A DNA stretch of 64,000 nt, taken from assembly GCA_038237435.1 (NCBI GenBank), contig JBBRYT010000002.1, positions 62,001 to 126,000 of the forward strand, read 5' to 3'. Under the pieces are notes generated by a model that was not told the DNA's origin, did no database searches, and was given only the letters and a program-made list of their open reading frames with translations. This DNA comes from JACCTI01 sp038237435 (GTDB lineage Bacteria; Verrucomicrobiota; Verrucomicrobiia; Chthoniobacterales; UBA10450). Of the stretch, positions 17,788 through 27,013 are shown one piece after another (within the stretch, counting starts at the first letter, position 1; the number at the start of each line of letters is the position of its first letter). Made by a program: the position numbers and the translations under genes.

Positions 17788-19014
17788 ATGTCTGCCGAAA
17801 CGGTCGAACTACGCGGCCACATCATCGACTCGCTCATTTTGCCGAAGGTGCTTGATGAGATTTTGACGCGCGGGGCCACCTTCAAAATCGCCGAGATCAA
17901 AATCGGACAGAACCGCGTCGATCAAAGTTACGCGCGCATCGATGTCTCCGCGCCCTCGGCCGAAAAACTGAACGACATTCTTCTGCGGCTCCGCCAGCAC
18001 GGCGCAGAAGTGATCAAGCGCAAGGATGTGCAACTCGCGCCGGCACCGGCGGACGGCGTTTTCCCGGACGACTTTTATGTGACGACGAATCAACAAACTT
18101 TCGTGCAACTCGGTGGCCGCGAGTTCCCAGTCGAGTCACCGATGATGGACAGCGGCATCGCCGTCGATCGTCAAAAGCTGAGCGCGCGGACAGTCAAATT
18201 CTCGGAGATCCGGAAAGGCGAGCTCATCGTCACCGGTCATGAAGGGATTCGCGTGCAACCGGTGGAGCGCGACACTGCGCACACCAGCGTTTTCTACTTC
18301 AACGCCAACGTTTCTGCGGAGACGCCGAAATCGGCCATCATCCGCGAAGTCGCGCGTGAACTGCAACGAACACACGACGAGAAAGGCAATATCCTGGTTG
18401 TGGCCGGTCCATCGCTGGTGCACACCGGCGCGGGCGAGCATCTCGAGAAATTGATCACGCGCGGATATGTGCAGCGGCTCTTCAGCGGCAATGGGCTTGC
18501 CGTTTACGATGTCGAGAGCTCGCTCTATGGAACGTCGTTAGGCGTTAGTCTCGAAGGCGGAGGCTTGGTTGATGAAGGTCACGAAAATCATATGCGTGCG
18601 ATTAACTCTATTCGTCGCGCCGGCGGAATCGCGGCCGCAGTTCAGAAAAAAATCCTCACGAAAGGAATCATGCACGCGTGCGTGCAGCACGATGTGGATA
18701 TTGTTCTCGCCGGCTCCATTCGCGATGACGGACCGATTCCCGGAGTTATTACCGATATGATCGAAGCACAACGCATCATGCGCGAGAAACTGCGCGACGT
18801 TTCGCTCGTGTTGATGATGGGATCGATGCTGCATTCGATCGCGGTCGCCAACATGGTGCCGGTCACGACGAAGATGGTGTGCGTGGACATCGATCCGCGC
18901 GTAGTTGCGCGCCTAACAAGTCAGCAAACTTTCCAGGCGGTCGGTTTGGTCACCGATGTCGAGCCGTTCCTGCGTGAGCTGACGGAAGCCATTGAGAATC
19001 TTTCCGCCGCTTAG
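17788..19014 (+). CDS. TIGR00300-family ornithine cyclodeaminase-like protein
   Basis: 408 residues. The N-terminal third resembles the LOR/SDH bifunctional-enzyme conserved domain (VELRGHIIDSLILPKVLDEI). The remainder is the Rossmann-like TIGR00300 part, with NILVVAGPSLVHTGAGEHL and AVYDVESSLYGTSLGVSL. Family members include archaeal ornithine cyclodeaminase, and the same region is the C-terminal half of cyanobacterial AgrE/ArgZ, which converts ornithine to proline. The next gene, 11 bp on, encodes a match to the N-terminal half of AgrE. Two motif variants lie inside (18533, 18911). Confidence 0.83.
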   Translation: MSAETVELRGHIIDSLILPKVLDEILTRGATFKIAEIKIGQNRVDQSYARIDVSAPSAEKLNDILLRLRQHGAEVIKRKDVQLAPAPADGVFPDDFYVTTNQQTFVQLGGREFPVESPMMDSGIAVDRQKLSARTVKFSEIRKGELIVTGHEGIRVQPVERDTAHTSVFYFNANVSAETPKSAIIREVARELQRTHDEKGNILVVAGPSLVHTGAGEHLEKLITRGYVQRLFSGNGLAVYDVESSLYGTSLGVSLEGGGLVDEGHENHMRAINSIRRAGGIAAAVQKKILTKGIMHACVQHDVDIVLAGSIRDDGPIPGVITDMIEAQRIMREKLRDVSLVLMMGSMLHSIAVANMVPVTTKMVCVDIDPRVVARLTSQQTFQAVGLVTDVEPFLRELTEAIENLSAA

Positions 19015-19025
19015 TTTCGTTCAGT

Positions 19026-19835
19026 ATGCGCGAGTTGCTTCTTTGTCCGCCGGATCACTACGGCATCGAGTACGAGATCAACCCATGGATGAGCCGTGAC
19101 CGCGGAGCGGATACGCCAAAGGTGCAGGCGCAATGGCGGGGCTTGCACGCGACGCTGTCGAAATTCGACACGAAAGTTCATCTCATCACTCCGCAACCAA
19201 AGTTGCCGGACATGGTTTTCACCGCCAACGCCGGTCTAACGATCGGGCGTAGATTTATCCCCAGTAATTTTCGCCATCAGGAACGCGCGAGCGAGGCGCC
19301 TTTTTTCGCGCTCTGGATGCAGGAGCAGGATTACGAAGTCGTCTGGCTGCCGAAGGATTTGTATTTCGAAGGTGAAGGCGATGCACTCTTCGCCGGCGAC
19401 GCGCTTTTTTGCGGCTACAAATTCCGCACCGACATCAACTCCCATCGCGCTATCGCCGACTTGTTAGGGTGCCTGGTCATTTCCGTTGAGTTGGTCGATC
19501 CGCGTTTTTATCACATCGACACTTGTTTCTGTCCGCTGACCGCTGGCGGCGCGATGTGGTTTCCGGCCGCGTTTGATGAATACGGGCAACGCACCATTCG
19601 CGATCACATTCCGGATTTGATCGACGTGAGTGAAGAAGAAGCGGCGGTGTTTTGCTGCAACGCTGTCGTGCTCGATCGCGACATTGTTCTGCCGGTAGGC
19701 GCGCCTGACCTCGTGGCGAAACTAACGGAGCGCGGCTTTGTCTGCCATCCGCAACAGATGTCGGAATTCCTCAAGGCCGGCGGCGCCTGTAAGTGTCTGA
19801 CGATGTTTATGCCGCAGCGCGAAAGCTGTCGTTAG
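19026..19835 (+). CDS. Guanidino-modifying enzyme, arginine dihydrolase/DDAH-like (ArgZ-type)
   Basis: 269 residues of the pentein (GME) superfamily. Candidate catalytic residues are Asn19, Asn68 (in FTANAG), the EGEGD segment (115-119), His163 (in HIDTCF) and nucleophile Cys257 (in CKCLTM). The Asn in TAN is the position I recall as giving ArgZ its dihydrolase outcome, splitting arginine to ornithine, CO2 and two ammonia. Together with the upstream gene it would form an arginine-to-proline route. A dimethylarginine hydrolase is the main alternative. It ends CGT TAG inside a motif copy (19827-19837) that also gives the convergent P450 its TAA stop. Confidence 0.82.
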   Translation: MRELLLCPPDHYGIEYEINPWMSRDRGADTPKVQAQWRGLHATLSKFDTKVHLITPQPKLPDMVFTANAGLTIGRRFIPSNFRHQERASEAPFFALWMQEQDYEVVWLPKDLYFEGEGDALFAGDALFCGYKFRTDINSHRAIADLLGCLVISVELVDPRFYHIDTCFCPLTAGGAMWFPAAFDEYGQRTIRDHIPDLIDVSEEEAAVFCCNAVVLDRDIVLPVGAPDLVAKLTERGFVCHPQQMSEFLKAGGACKCLTMFMPQRESCR

Positions 19836-21166
19836 GCAGGTTGTCGCTTCTTCAGAATCATTGGCATGCCGTTGCGCGAGCGGAGCGTGATCTGTCCTTG
19901 CAATTCAACACGCAGGCCCGGCTGAACTTTCATTTCACAGCGGTTCGCAAGAATGCTGATAGCGAAGACAGCCTGCATCCAGGCGAAACCTTCGCCGATG
20001 CATTGCATGCCACCGCCGCCGAAGGGGAAGTAGGAAAACTTCGGGCGCGCTGCTGCCGCTTCTTGCGTCCAGCGCTCCGGATCGAATCGTTCCGGCTCGG
20101 GAAAAAATCGCGCGTCGCGATGCATCAAGTACTGGCTGACGTGGACGTACGATCCGCTCGGAATCACGCAGCCGTTTAATTTCACTTCAGCGAGCGCGCG
20201 CCGTCCCATGATCCAAACTGGCGGATACAACCGCATGGATTCCGAGAAGACCATCCGCGTATAAGGTAGCCGTTCCATGTCGTCGACAGTTGGTCGGCGA
20301 TCGCCGAGAACGGAATCCACTTCGGCCCGCAGCTTCGCCGCCGCCTCACGATTCTTCGCCAGCAAATACCAGGTCCACATCAGGCCGCTCGCGATCGTTT
20401 CGTGACCGCCGATGAAAAATGTGAGGATTTGATCCCGAATTTTCTGATCGGTTAGGCCTTTGCGCGATTGTTCGTGCAAGCGCACCAGAACGGAAAGCAG
20501 GTCGGGATCATCCCGCGAGTTTTCCCGTCGCTCCGCGATCATCTCGCGGATCATTTCATCTAGTTTCTTGGCATCGCGCGCGAAGCGACGATGCACGGGC
20601 AGTCCGAGCTTCTCGAAATGTTTGCTGGCCACGAGCAAATTGTTGAAGCGTGTCGCTTTCAAAATCGTCGTTAACACGCGGCGCAGTTCCGGCGCCTTCG
20701 TTTCGAAATCGACGTTGAAGAGCGTCTTGCCCGCGATCGACATGGCGAGGTTCGTCATTTCATCGCCCATGTCCACGGTTGCGCCGTCGCGCCAGCGATC
20801 GCTCCAGCGCGCGATCTCTTCCACCATCACACCACCAAGCGCGGCGATTTTTTGCCGATGAAAAATCGGCTGCAACATTGCGCGCTGCATTTTGTGTTTC
20901 GGTTCTTTTGCGGTCAGCAAGCCCTGGCCCAGCACCCGCTGCAGCGGACGATGGACGGAGCGACGGAAGTTTTCCGTATCTAGCAAAACCGCGCGCACAT
21001 AATCGGGATGGTTGAGCAAGAAATCATGCCGCTTGCCCAACTGCATGTGCACGATGTCGCCATACGTTTTATTCGCGGCGACGAGATAACCAAGAGGATC
21101 GCGAAATAATTCCGCGTAGGCCAGAAGCGCCGACTTCGGTCCGGGCAATCTCTTTTTGTCAGGCAT
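19832..21166 (-). CDS. Cytochrome P450
   Basis: 444 residues, soluble bacterial P450. I-helix FFIGGHETIASGL, K-helix ESMRLYPP (ExxR), PERFDPERW, and the heme loop FPFGGGGMQCIGEGFA with the thiolate Cys are all intact. The sequence resembles the CYP110/CYP102-like fatty-acid hydroxylase side of the family, but the substrate is unknown. No ferredoxin or reductase is adjacent. Its ATG lies inside the 3' end of polX (8 bp overlap), so the two are likely co-transcribed. Confidence 0.92.
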   Translation of the reverse strand: MPDKKRLPGPKSALLAYAELFRDPLGYLVAANKTYGDIVHMQLGKRHDFLLNHPDYVRAVLLDTENFRRSVHRPLQRVLGQGLLTAKEPKHKMQRAMLQPIFHRQKIAALGGVMVEEIARWSDRWRDGATVDMGDEMTNLAMSIAGKTLFNVDFETKAPELRRVLTTILKATRFNNLLVASKHFEKLGLPVHRRFARDAKKLDEMIREMIAERRENSRDDPDLLSVLVRLHEQSRKGLTDQKIRDQILTFFIGGHETIASGLMWTWYLLAKNREAAAKLRAEVDSVLGDRRPTVDDMERLPYTRMVFSESMRLYPPVWIMGRRALAEVKLNGCVIPSGSYVHVSQYLMHRDARFFPEPERFDPERWTQEAAAARPKFSYFPFGGGGMQCIGEGFAWMQAVFAISILANRCEMKVQPGLRVELQGQITLRSRNGMPMILKKRQPA

Positions 21167-22919
21167 GGGCGCGTTTCTTCGATGACTCGCGCTCGATCTT
21201 TCCCAGCGGCAGGCAATTCACAACATCTTCTTTGGTCAGCCAACCTTTGCGCGCGGCGCCTATGCCGAACCAAAGTTCCTGCAAGCGATCGACCGCGTGT
21301 GCGTCGGGATTGATCACGCACTTTACTCCTTTTTCTTTAGCGAGCGGCCACCAACGCCAATCGAGATCCAATCTTTTCGGCGCGGCGTTGAGTTCAATCC
21401 AAGTGCCGGTCGCTGCCGCAGCTTCTAGGATGGCGGGAATATCGATCGCGTACGGGTCACGTTTCAAAAGCAACCGACCGGTCGGATGCGCCAGCATCGT
21501 GACATGTTGATTGCTGATCGCGCGAATGACGCGTTTCGTCATCTCCGCTTCACCGAGCGTAAAAGCGGAATGGATCGACGCGACGACGAAATCGAGTTGC
21601 GCCAGAATCTCATCCGGAAAGTCGAGCGAGCCATCGCGCAAGATGTCGCACTCAATCCCGCTGAAAATACGAAAGTCTTTTCGTTCGGAATCTAGTTTTT
21701 TGATCTGCGCCATCTGCACGCGCAAGCGCGCTTCATCGAGACCGCGCGCCTGGATCGAACTGCGGCTGTGATCGGCGATGCCGATGTATTGCAAGCCGAG
21801 TTCTTCGGCGGCGTTTACCATTTCCTCGAGCGAACTCCGTCCATCACTCGCGGTGGTGTGGCAATGAAACGTGCCGCGCAGATTCTCCTTTTCGATCAAG
21901 CGCGGCAATCGATGCTCCGATGCGGCTTCAAATTCGCCGCAATTCTCACGCAGTTCCGGCGGAATATAATCCAGGCCTAACGAGTGATAGATATCCTCTT
22001 CCTCAGAAATTTTCGGAATCGGTTGGGTTTCTCGTTTTCTCTTCGCCGCCCGGTCGGGTGGCGATAGTGCGAGGCGATATTCATTCAAGGTCCAGCCGCG
22101 TTGCAGGGCGCGATTTCGCACCACGATGTTGTGCTCCTTGCTGCCGGTAAAATAATTGAGCGCGAATGGATACTCGTCAGGCGCAACCACGCGCAGGTCG
22201 CACTGAATGCCCGAATGGAGGCGCACGCTCATCTTGGTCGAGCCTTGCGCGATGATCGTTTCGACCAGTGGATGCTCGAGGAAAAATTTCGAAACCATTT
22301 CCGGTTTCTTCGTTGCGACAATGAAATCGAGATCGCGCACGATTTCTTTTCGCCGCCGATAACTTCCGGCAATGCAAACATGCAGCGCATCGTCGAGCGC
22401 GCGCAGATCGTCCTGCAACGTCTCGGCCTCGACCGCTATTTGTCCGAGCTGAAATGAACCGGAATGCTTCACGCGATCGGCAATAGCGCGGCAAAGCTTT
22501 TCCTGCGTCGTCTTGCCGAAGCCAGGCAACTCGGCCACGCGATCGGTTTCGCAGGCTTCCTTCAACTGCGCGATGGAGCTGATCTTCAGTTGCTCGTAGA
22601 GCGCCTTGACCTTTTTCGCGCCCAATCCCGGAAGCGAAAATAATTCGAGAATATCCGCCGGATATTCCGCGCGGAGCGCTTCGAAATATTCCGAACGCCC
22701 ACTGATGGCTAGCTCGATCACAACGGCGGCGATCGCTTTCCCGACCCCGGGAATCTTCGCGAGCGTTTCGGGATTTTGCAGATCGGAAATATTTCCGCCA
22801 AAGGTTTCGATGGAGCGTGCGCCATTTTGATATGCGCGAATTTTGAAGACGTTCTCGTTCTTCAATTCAAGGAGCGTCGCGATTTTCTCGAGCGTGTTCG
22901 CGATCGCCGCTTTATCCAT
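21159..22919 (-). CDS. polX: DNA polymerase/3'-5' exonuclease PolX
   Basis: 586 residues. The N-terminus has the helix-hairpin-helix repeats of family X (IPGVGKAIAAVV, LPGLGAKKVKAL, LPGFGKTTQEKL). The polymerase palm has GSYRRRKEIVRDLDF with DxD, and a third Asp in HSGIQCDLRVV. The C-terminal PHP domain starts HCHTTASDGRSS and contains IADHS, and would give Mn-dependent 3'-5' exonuclease activity. The role is base-excision repair gap filling. An exact motif copy is at 21975 (read SLGLD). Confidence 0.93.
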   Translation of the reverse strand: MDKAAIANTLEKIATLLELKNENVFKIRAYQNGARSIETFGGNISDLQNPETLAKIPGVGKAIAAVVIELAISGRSEYFEALRAEYPADILELFSLPGLGAKKVKALYEQLKISSIAQLKEACETDRVAELPGFGKTTQEKLCRAIADRVKHSGSFQLGQIAVEAETLQDDLRALDDALHVCIAGSYRRRKEIVRDLDFIVATKKPEMVSKFFLEHPLVETIIAQGSTKMSVRLHSGIQCDLRVVAPDEYPFALNYFTGSKEHNIVVRNRALQRGWTLNEYRLALSPPDRAAKRKRETQPIPKISEEEDIYHSLGLDYIPPELRENCGEFEAASEHRLPRLIEKENLRGTFHCHTTASDGRSSLEEMVNAAEELGLQYIGIADHSRSSIQARGLDEARLRVQMAQIKKLDSERKDFRIFSGIECDILRDGSLDFPDEILAQLDFVVASIHSAFTLGEAEMTKRVIRAISNQHVTMLAHPTGRLLLKRDPYAIDIPAILEAAAATGTWIELNAAPKRLDLDWRWWPLAKEKGVKCVINPDAHAVDRLQELWFGIGAARKGWLTKEDVVNCLPLGKIERESSKKRAHA

Positions 22920-22983
22920 TCGACACCGTCAGCGAAGAATCTGCGCGCGTCGATTCTTCGGCCGATCGTGCTACGTTTCTCAC

Positions 22984-24138
22984 GTGAAAAAATGGCGGGT
23001 TGCTGTTGCGCTTTTCCTCACGCTCTCGAGCGCGCGGGCCGTCATTCTCTATCGCACGGATGGAGCGAGCGAAAATACCACACCACCCGACCTGGCCTTC
23101 CCTCATGATGGTTGGGACTACGAGGGAGCTTACGGCGGTTTCCTCGGCACGCCGATCGCACCCCGTTTTTTCGTCACCGCGACACATGTCTCGGGCGGAG
23201 TCGGATCGGTTCTTACTTTCCAGGGAGTGAACTACTCAGCGATCCGCGACTATCGTGATCCGACGAGCGACCTCGATATCCTTGAGGTGACCGGGCCGTT
23301 TCCGTATTTCGCCCCGCTTTACGCGAAGCCGGATGAAGCCGGCCAACGCATCGTTGACATTGGTCGCGGCACGGAGCGCGGGGATCCAATTTATTACAAC
23401 AACGACCCGATGCAGCTACGCGGCTGGTCGCATGGCGTTTCTTTGCACACGCAACGCTGGGGAGAAAATATTGTGGCAGGGGCGTTCACGTATCTGCCCG
23501 ATTGGGACCTGCTCCAGGCTGACTTCGATAAAGATGGCCTGCTTAACGAATGCCATCTTTCTTCGGGCGATTCCGGCGGCGCCGCTTTCATCAAGGACGG
23601 CGGCGTTTGGAAACTCGCCGGAATTAACTACGCGATCGATAGCGGATTCTACATGCAGCCGGATGCAGCGACCGTCTTTAACGGAGCACTTTTCGACCTC
23701 CGCGGTTTTTACATTCAGAGCGGCGGCGGATTCATGCAGATCGACCTGAACGGTCCGCCGGTCCCGACTTCATTTTATCCCACACGCATTTCGACCAAAC
23801 TCTCCTGGATCTACCGCGTGATCGACCCCGCAGGCGACTACGACGGTGATGGGAGGCCAAATCTTCTCCAATACGCCGAGCAAATAAACGAGCCCCTAAC
23901 GGGGGCATGGAGTTCGCCGACGGTTGCGATCCCGAGCGGGTACGTCTCGCTCACTTATCGCAAGATTTTCGGAGCGCCACTTCAGTATCAGCTCGATCAA
24001 TCATCGGACCTGGTTGCGTGGACTCCCGTGACACCGAACGAAGTCGTGCTTGGAACGACCGAGGAGGTTCAAACGATCGAAGCAAGAGTGCCCACGGGAT
24101 CGAGTTCGCTTTTCCTGCGCCTCAGAATCACGCAGTAA
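22984..24138 (+). CDS. Secreted trypsin-like serine protease with verrucomicrobial C-terminal tail
   Basis: 384 residues. A short signal peptide (KKWRVAVALFLTLSSARA) precedes an S1 peptidase domain. The triad is His68 (TATHVSG), Asp96 or Asp98 (SDLDILEV) and Ser197 (SSGDSGGAAF). Residues after about 290 carry DYDGDGRPNLLQYA and then a region around YQLDQSSDLVAWTPV, a pattern common at the end of exported verrucomicrobial proteins. The start is the GTG at 22984, just before the signal peptide; upstream codons would run into the polX 5' end. It is divergent from polX. Confidence 0.83.
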   Translation: MKKWRVAVALFLTLSSARAVILYRTDGASENTTPPDLAFPHDGWDYEGAYGGFLGTPIAPRFFVTATHVSGGVGSVLTFQGVNYSAIRDYRDPTSDLDILEVTGPFPYFAPLYAKPDEAGQRIVDIGRGTERGDPIYYNNDPMQLRGWSHGVSLHTQRWGENIVAGAFTYLPDWDLLQADFDKDGLLNECHLSSGDSGGAAFIKDGGVWKLAGINYAIDSGFYMQPDAATVFNGALFDLRGFYIQSGGGFMQIDLNGPPVPTSFYPTRISTKLSWIYRVIDPAGDYDGDGRPNLLQYAEQINEPLTGAWSSPTVAIPSGYVSLTYRKIFGAPLQYQLDQSSDLVAWTPVTPNEVVLGTTEEVQTIEARVPTGSSSLFLRLRITQ

Positions 24139-24145
24139 CGCGCCA

Positions 24146-24745
24146 TCACATTCTGCCGCGGCGTTTGTAGAAATCAAAACGCGCCATGATGGAATCGACG
24201 TACTTGCGTGTGCCGGGAAAATCGATTCTGTTGCGGAATTCGTCAGGGGAGACGACTGCGTCATTATTTCCACCCGCCCAGCGCAGGGCGCGACTCGCGC
24301 CCGCATTGTATTCCGCAAGCGCAAAGGGCACCGGATCGACTTGATTCTTCCAATGCTGCATGGCGCGCGCGAGGTACCAGGTGCCGGCTTCGAGATTTAC
24401 TTTCGGATCGAATAATTCTTCCACGCGAAAATTATCGACGCGATTCTCCCGGGCCCATTCGCCGGCGGCGCGCTCGCTCACCTGCATGAGACCGCGCTCA
24501 CCGGCGCTGCCGAATTTCTGCGGATCGAATTTGCTCTCCCGCCAGACGATCGCCTTCACCAACATCGGATCGACCTGGTGATGCGCCGCGACCGTGCGGA
24601 TCAAAGCATCCTGTTGCTGAAAACGCGCGGGACTAATTAGCTCGTGCAAGGTGTAGACTGTGTCGCCCGAGCGCAGGGCCAGGAACGCAGTGCCGGCCGC
24701 GAGCGCGAGCAGACCACAGATGATGATTTTGAGAATGAAACGCAT
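24146..24745 (-). CDS. Lytic transglycosylase (SLT domain)
   Basis: 199 residues: an N-terminal membrane anchor or signal (FILKIIICGLLALAAGTAFLAL) and a soluble lytic transglycosylase domain. The catalytic Glu is in IVWRESKFDP. GLMQVSERAA and ALAEYNAGASRAL are the usual following motifs. It cleaves peptidoglycan glycan strands in the periplasm. It is divergent from priA with about 30 bp between starts and convergent with the protease gene. Confidence 0.92.
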   Translation of the reverse strand: MRFILKIIICGLLALAAGTAFLALRSGDTVYTLHELISPARFQQQDALIRTVAAHHQVDPMLVKAIVWRESKFDPQKFGSAGERGLMQVSERAAGEWARENRVDNFRVEELFDPKVNLEAGTWYLARAMQHWKNQVDPVPFALAEYNAGASRALRWAGGNNDAVVSPDEFRNRIDFPGTRKYVDSIMARFDFYKRRGRM

Positions 24746-24775
24746 CGCTGCGCGATCAATCTACATACCCGCGCC

Positions 24776-27004
24776 GTGAAACCAAAATATGCTCGCGTCG
24801 TAATCGATCGCGCTATTCATCGCGAGCTTGATTATCTGATTCCGGAAAATTTCGCAGATAAAATAAACATCGGCTGGCGCGTGCGCGTTCCGTTTCGCGA
24901 GCACGCCGCGCTCGCCACCGTGGTCGCGGTTCTGGATGAAAGCGACGCGAGCGGCATTCGAGCGATCGAAGCGATTGTCGGCGAAGGTCCGGCGCTCAGC
25001 GCGAAACTGCTCGAGCTGGCGCGCTGGATGAGTGCCTATTATTGCTGCCCGATCGAAGGGGTGATGCGGAGCATTTTGCCGCAGGTCATTCGGCGCGCGC
25101 AGGTCGGCTGGAAGAAACAACTCTTCGTGTATGCCGCGCGACCGATCGTCGCGGACGACATCGAGAAATTGCAGAAACGCGCACCGCGCCAGGCGGAATT
25201 GCTCGCAGCCGTCGGCAAACTGACGGCACCGATTTCCGCAGCGGCGTTGTTGAAACAAACTTCGTTGGATAATCAAACCCTACGCGGGTTGGCGAAACGA
25301 GGATTCATCGAACTGCGCGAAGAAGCGGTGCAACGTGATCCGCACGCCGAGGATGAATTCATCGCGACTTCGAGTTTGACGCTAAATGAAGAACAGCGCG
25401 TTGCCTTGGCTGCGATTGAAAATGCCCTAACGAGTCCTGAAACCGCCCGTCCGATCTTGCTTCATGGGGTAACCGGAAGCGGCAAGACGGAAATTTATCT
25501 GCAAGCGATCCGGTCCACGATGGCGCGAGGAAAAACTGCGATCGTCCTTGTGCCGGAAATTTCGCTCACGCCGCAGACGGTCGAACGTTTCAAGAGTCGC
25601 TTCTCCGACGCGCCGGACACGGTCGCCGTTCTGCACAGCCGTCTCTCGGAAGGCGAACGACATGACGAATGGCACAAGATTCAAAGCGGCCGCGCCAAGA
25701 TTGTGATCGGCGCGCGCAGTGCGATTTTCGCGCCACTGGAAAACATCGGGCTCATCGTCGTCGATGAAGAACACGAGACGACCTACAAGCAGGAAGAAGC
25801 GCCCCGATATCAAGCGCGCGATGTCGCGGTCGTGCGCGGCAAAATGGAAAATGCGGTCGTACTTCTCGGCACTGCGACGCCGTCGTTGGAAAGTTATTTC
25901 AACGCCGCGCGCGATAAGTATCAGCTCCTCATGCTCACGCTGCGGGTCGACGACAATCAAATGCCGCTAATCCGCGTGGTTGATCTGCGGCAGGAAGCAC
26001 GGAAAGCAAAATCGCTCACGATTCTGAGCGAGAAATTACACACAGCGATCATCGCTCGGCTGGAAAAACGCGAGCAAACGATCTTGTTCTTAAATCGGCG
26101 CGGATTTTCGACCTCACTGCTTTGCAGCGCGTGCGGCGAAGCGCGGACTTGTCCTAACTGCAGTGTCGCGCTCACCTTTCATCGCACCGCTGCGCGACTC
26201 AGTTGTCATCTGTGCGGACACACCGCGGCCGTTCCAAAAAAATGCCCCGCTTGCGGTCAGGATGCGCTCATCTATTCCGGATTCGGGACGGAAAAAGTGG
26301 AGGCGCACGTGCAGCAGGTGTTCCCCAAAGCAGTCGTTAGGCGAATGGACGCTGACTCGATGACGCGCAAAGACGCTTACCGGGAAACGCTGCGCGCTTT
26401 TCGCTCGGGCAAGATCGATATTCTCGTCGGCACGCAGATGATCGCGAAAGGTCTGCACTTTCCGAACGTCACGCTCGTCGGCATCATCAATGCCGATCTC
26501 GCGCTACACCTGCCGGATTTCCGCGCGGGCGAGCGGACATTTCAGTTACTCACCCAGGTCGCCGGTCGGGCCGGTCGCGGCGAAACTGCCGGGGAAGTTT
26601 TTGTGCAAACTTTCACGCCCTTTAGTCCTTCCATTCAGTTCGCGCGACATCACGATTTCGCCGGATACTTCGAACAGGAATTAGAATTCCGTGAGCGTTG
26701 CGATTTTCCGCCGTTCAAACACGCGGTCCTGATCACCGTTCGCTCCGAGCATGAGGCGCGTGGAAAATTTTCCGCCGAAACACTTGCGCGCCGTCTGCGC
26801 GAAGGTTTGCCTGACGAGTTCATTCTCGGCGAACCTACTCCCGCGCCGCTGGAAAAACTCCAAGGACAATATCGCTTCCACATTCTTATTCGCGGCGAAG
26901 CAATCGTGCGTCTGAGCCGCTTGCTTCGCGAAATTCTCGACAAACTCCCGTTTCCCGAGGATGTGATGGTCGCCGTAGACGTCGATCCATATCAGCTCCT
27001 TTAG
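24776..27004 (+). CDS. priA: Primosomal replication-restart helicase PriA
   Basis: 742 residues. Walker A GVTGSGKTEIYL, DEAH-type VVDEEHETTYKQ, a zinc-binding insert with four CxxC pairs (CSACGEARTCPNC ... CHLCG ... CPACG), and helicase motif V/VI TQMIAKGLHFPNV and QVAGRAGRG. The N-terminal DNA-binding domain starts KPKYARVVIDRAIHRELDY. The start is GTG at 24776, placed by the domain boundary. It reloads DnaB at stalled forks. Motif copies are at 25425 and 26332. Confidence 0.94.
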   Translation: MKPKYARVVIDRAIHRELDYLIPENFADKINIGWRVRVPFREHAALATVVAVLDESDASGIRAIEAIVGEGPALSAKLLELARWMSAYYCCPIEGVMRSILPQVIRRAQVGWKKQLFVYAARPIVADDIEKLQKRAPRQAELLAAVGKLTAPISAAALLKQTSLDNQTLRGLAKRGFIELREEAVQRDPHAEDEFIATSSLTLNEEQRVALAAIENALTSPETARPILLHGVTGSGKTEIYLQAIRSTMARGKTAIVLVPEISLTPQTVERFKSRFSDAPDTVAVLHSRLSEGERHDEWHKIQSGRAKIVIGARSAIFAPLENIGLIVVDEEHETTYKQEEAPRYQARDVAVVRGKMENAVVLLGTATPSLESYFNAARDKYQLLMLTLRVDDNQMPLIRVVDLRQEARKAKSLTILSEKLHTAIIARLEKREQTILFLNRRGFSTSLLCSACGEARTCPNCSVALTFHRTAARLSCHLCGHTAAVPKKCPACGQDALIYSGFGTEKVEAHVQQVFPKAVVRRMDADSMTRKDAYRETLRAFRSGKIDILVGTQMIAKGLHFPNVTLVGIINADLALHLPDFRAGERTFQLLTQVAGRAGRGETAGEVFVQTFTPFSPSIQFARHHDFAGYFEQELEFRERCDFPPFKHAVLITVRSEHEARGKFSAETLARRLREGLPDEFILGEPTPAPLEKLQGQYRFHILIRGEAIVRLSRLLREILDKLPFPEDVMVAVDVDPYQLL

Positions 27005-27013
27005 TTCAAGCTC

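Noticed and set aside
22975..22998. A second parS site around CACGTG at 22981
   Set aside because: The flanks (TTTCT and AAAAA) do not form the GTTNCACGTGNAAC palindrome. Other CACGTG hexamers (16559, 28540, 34607, 62466) fail too.
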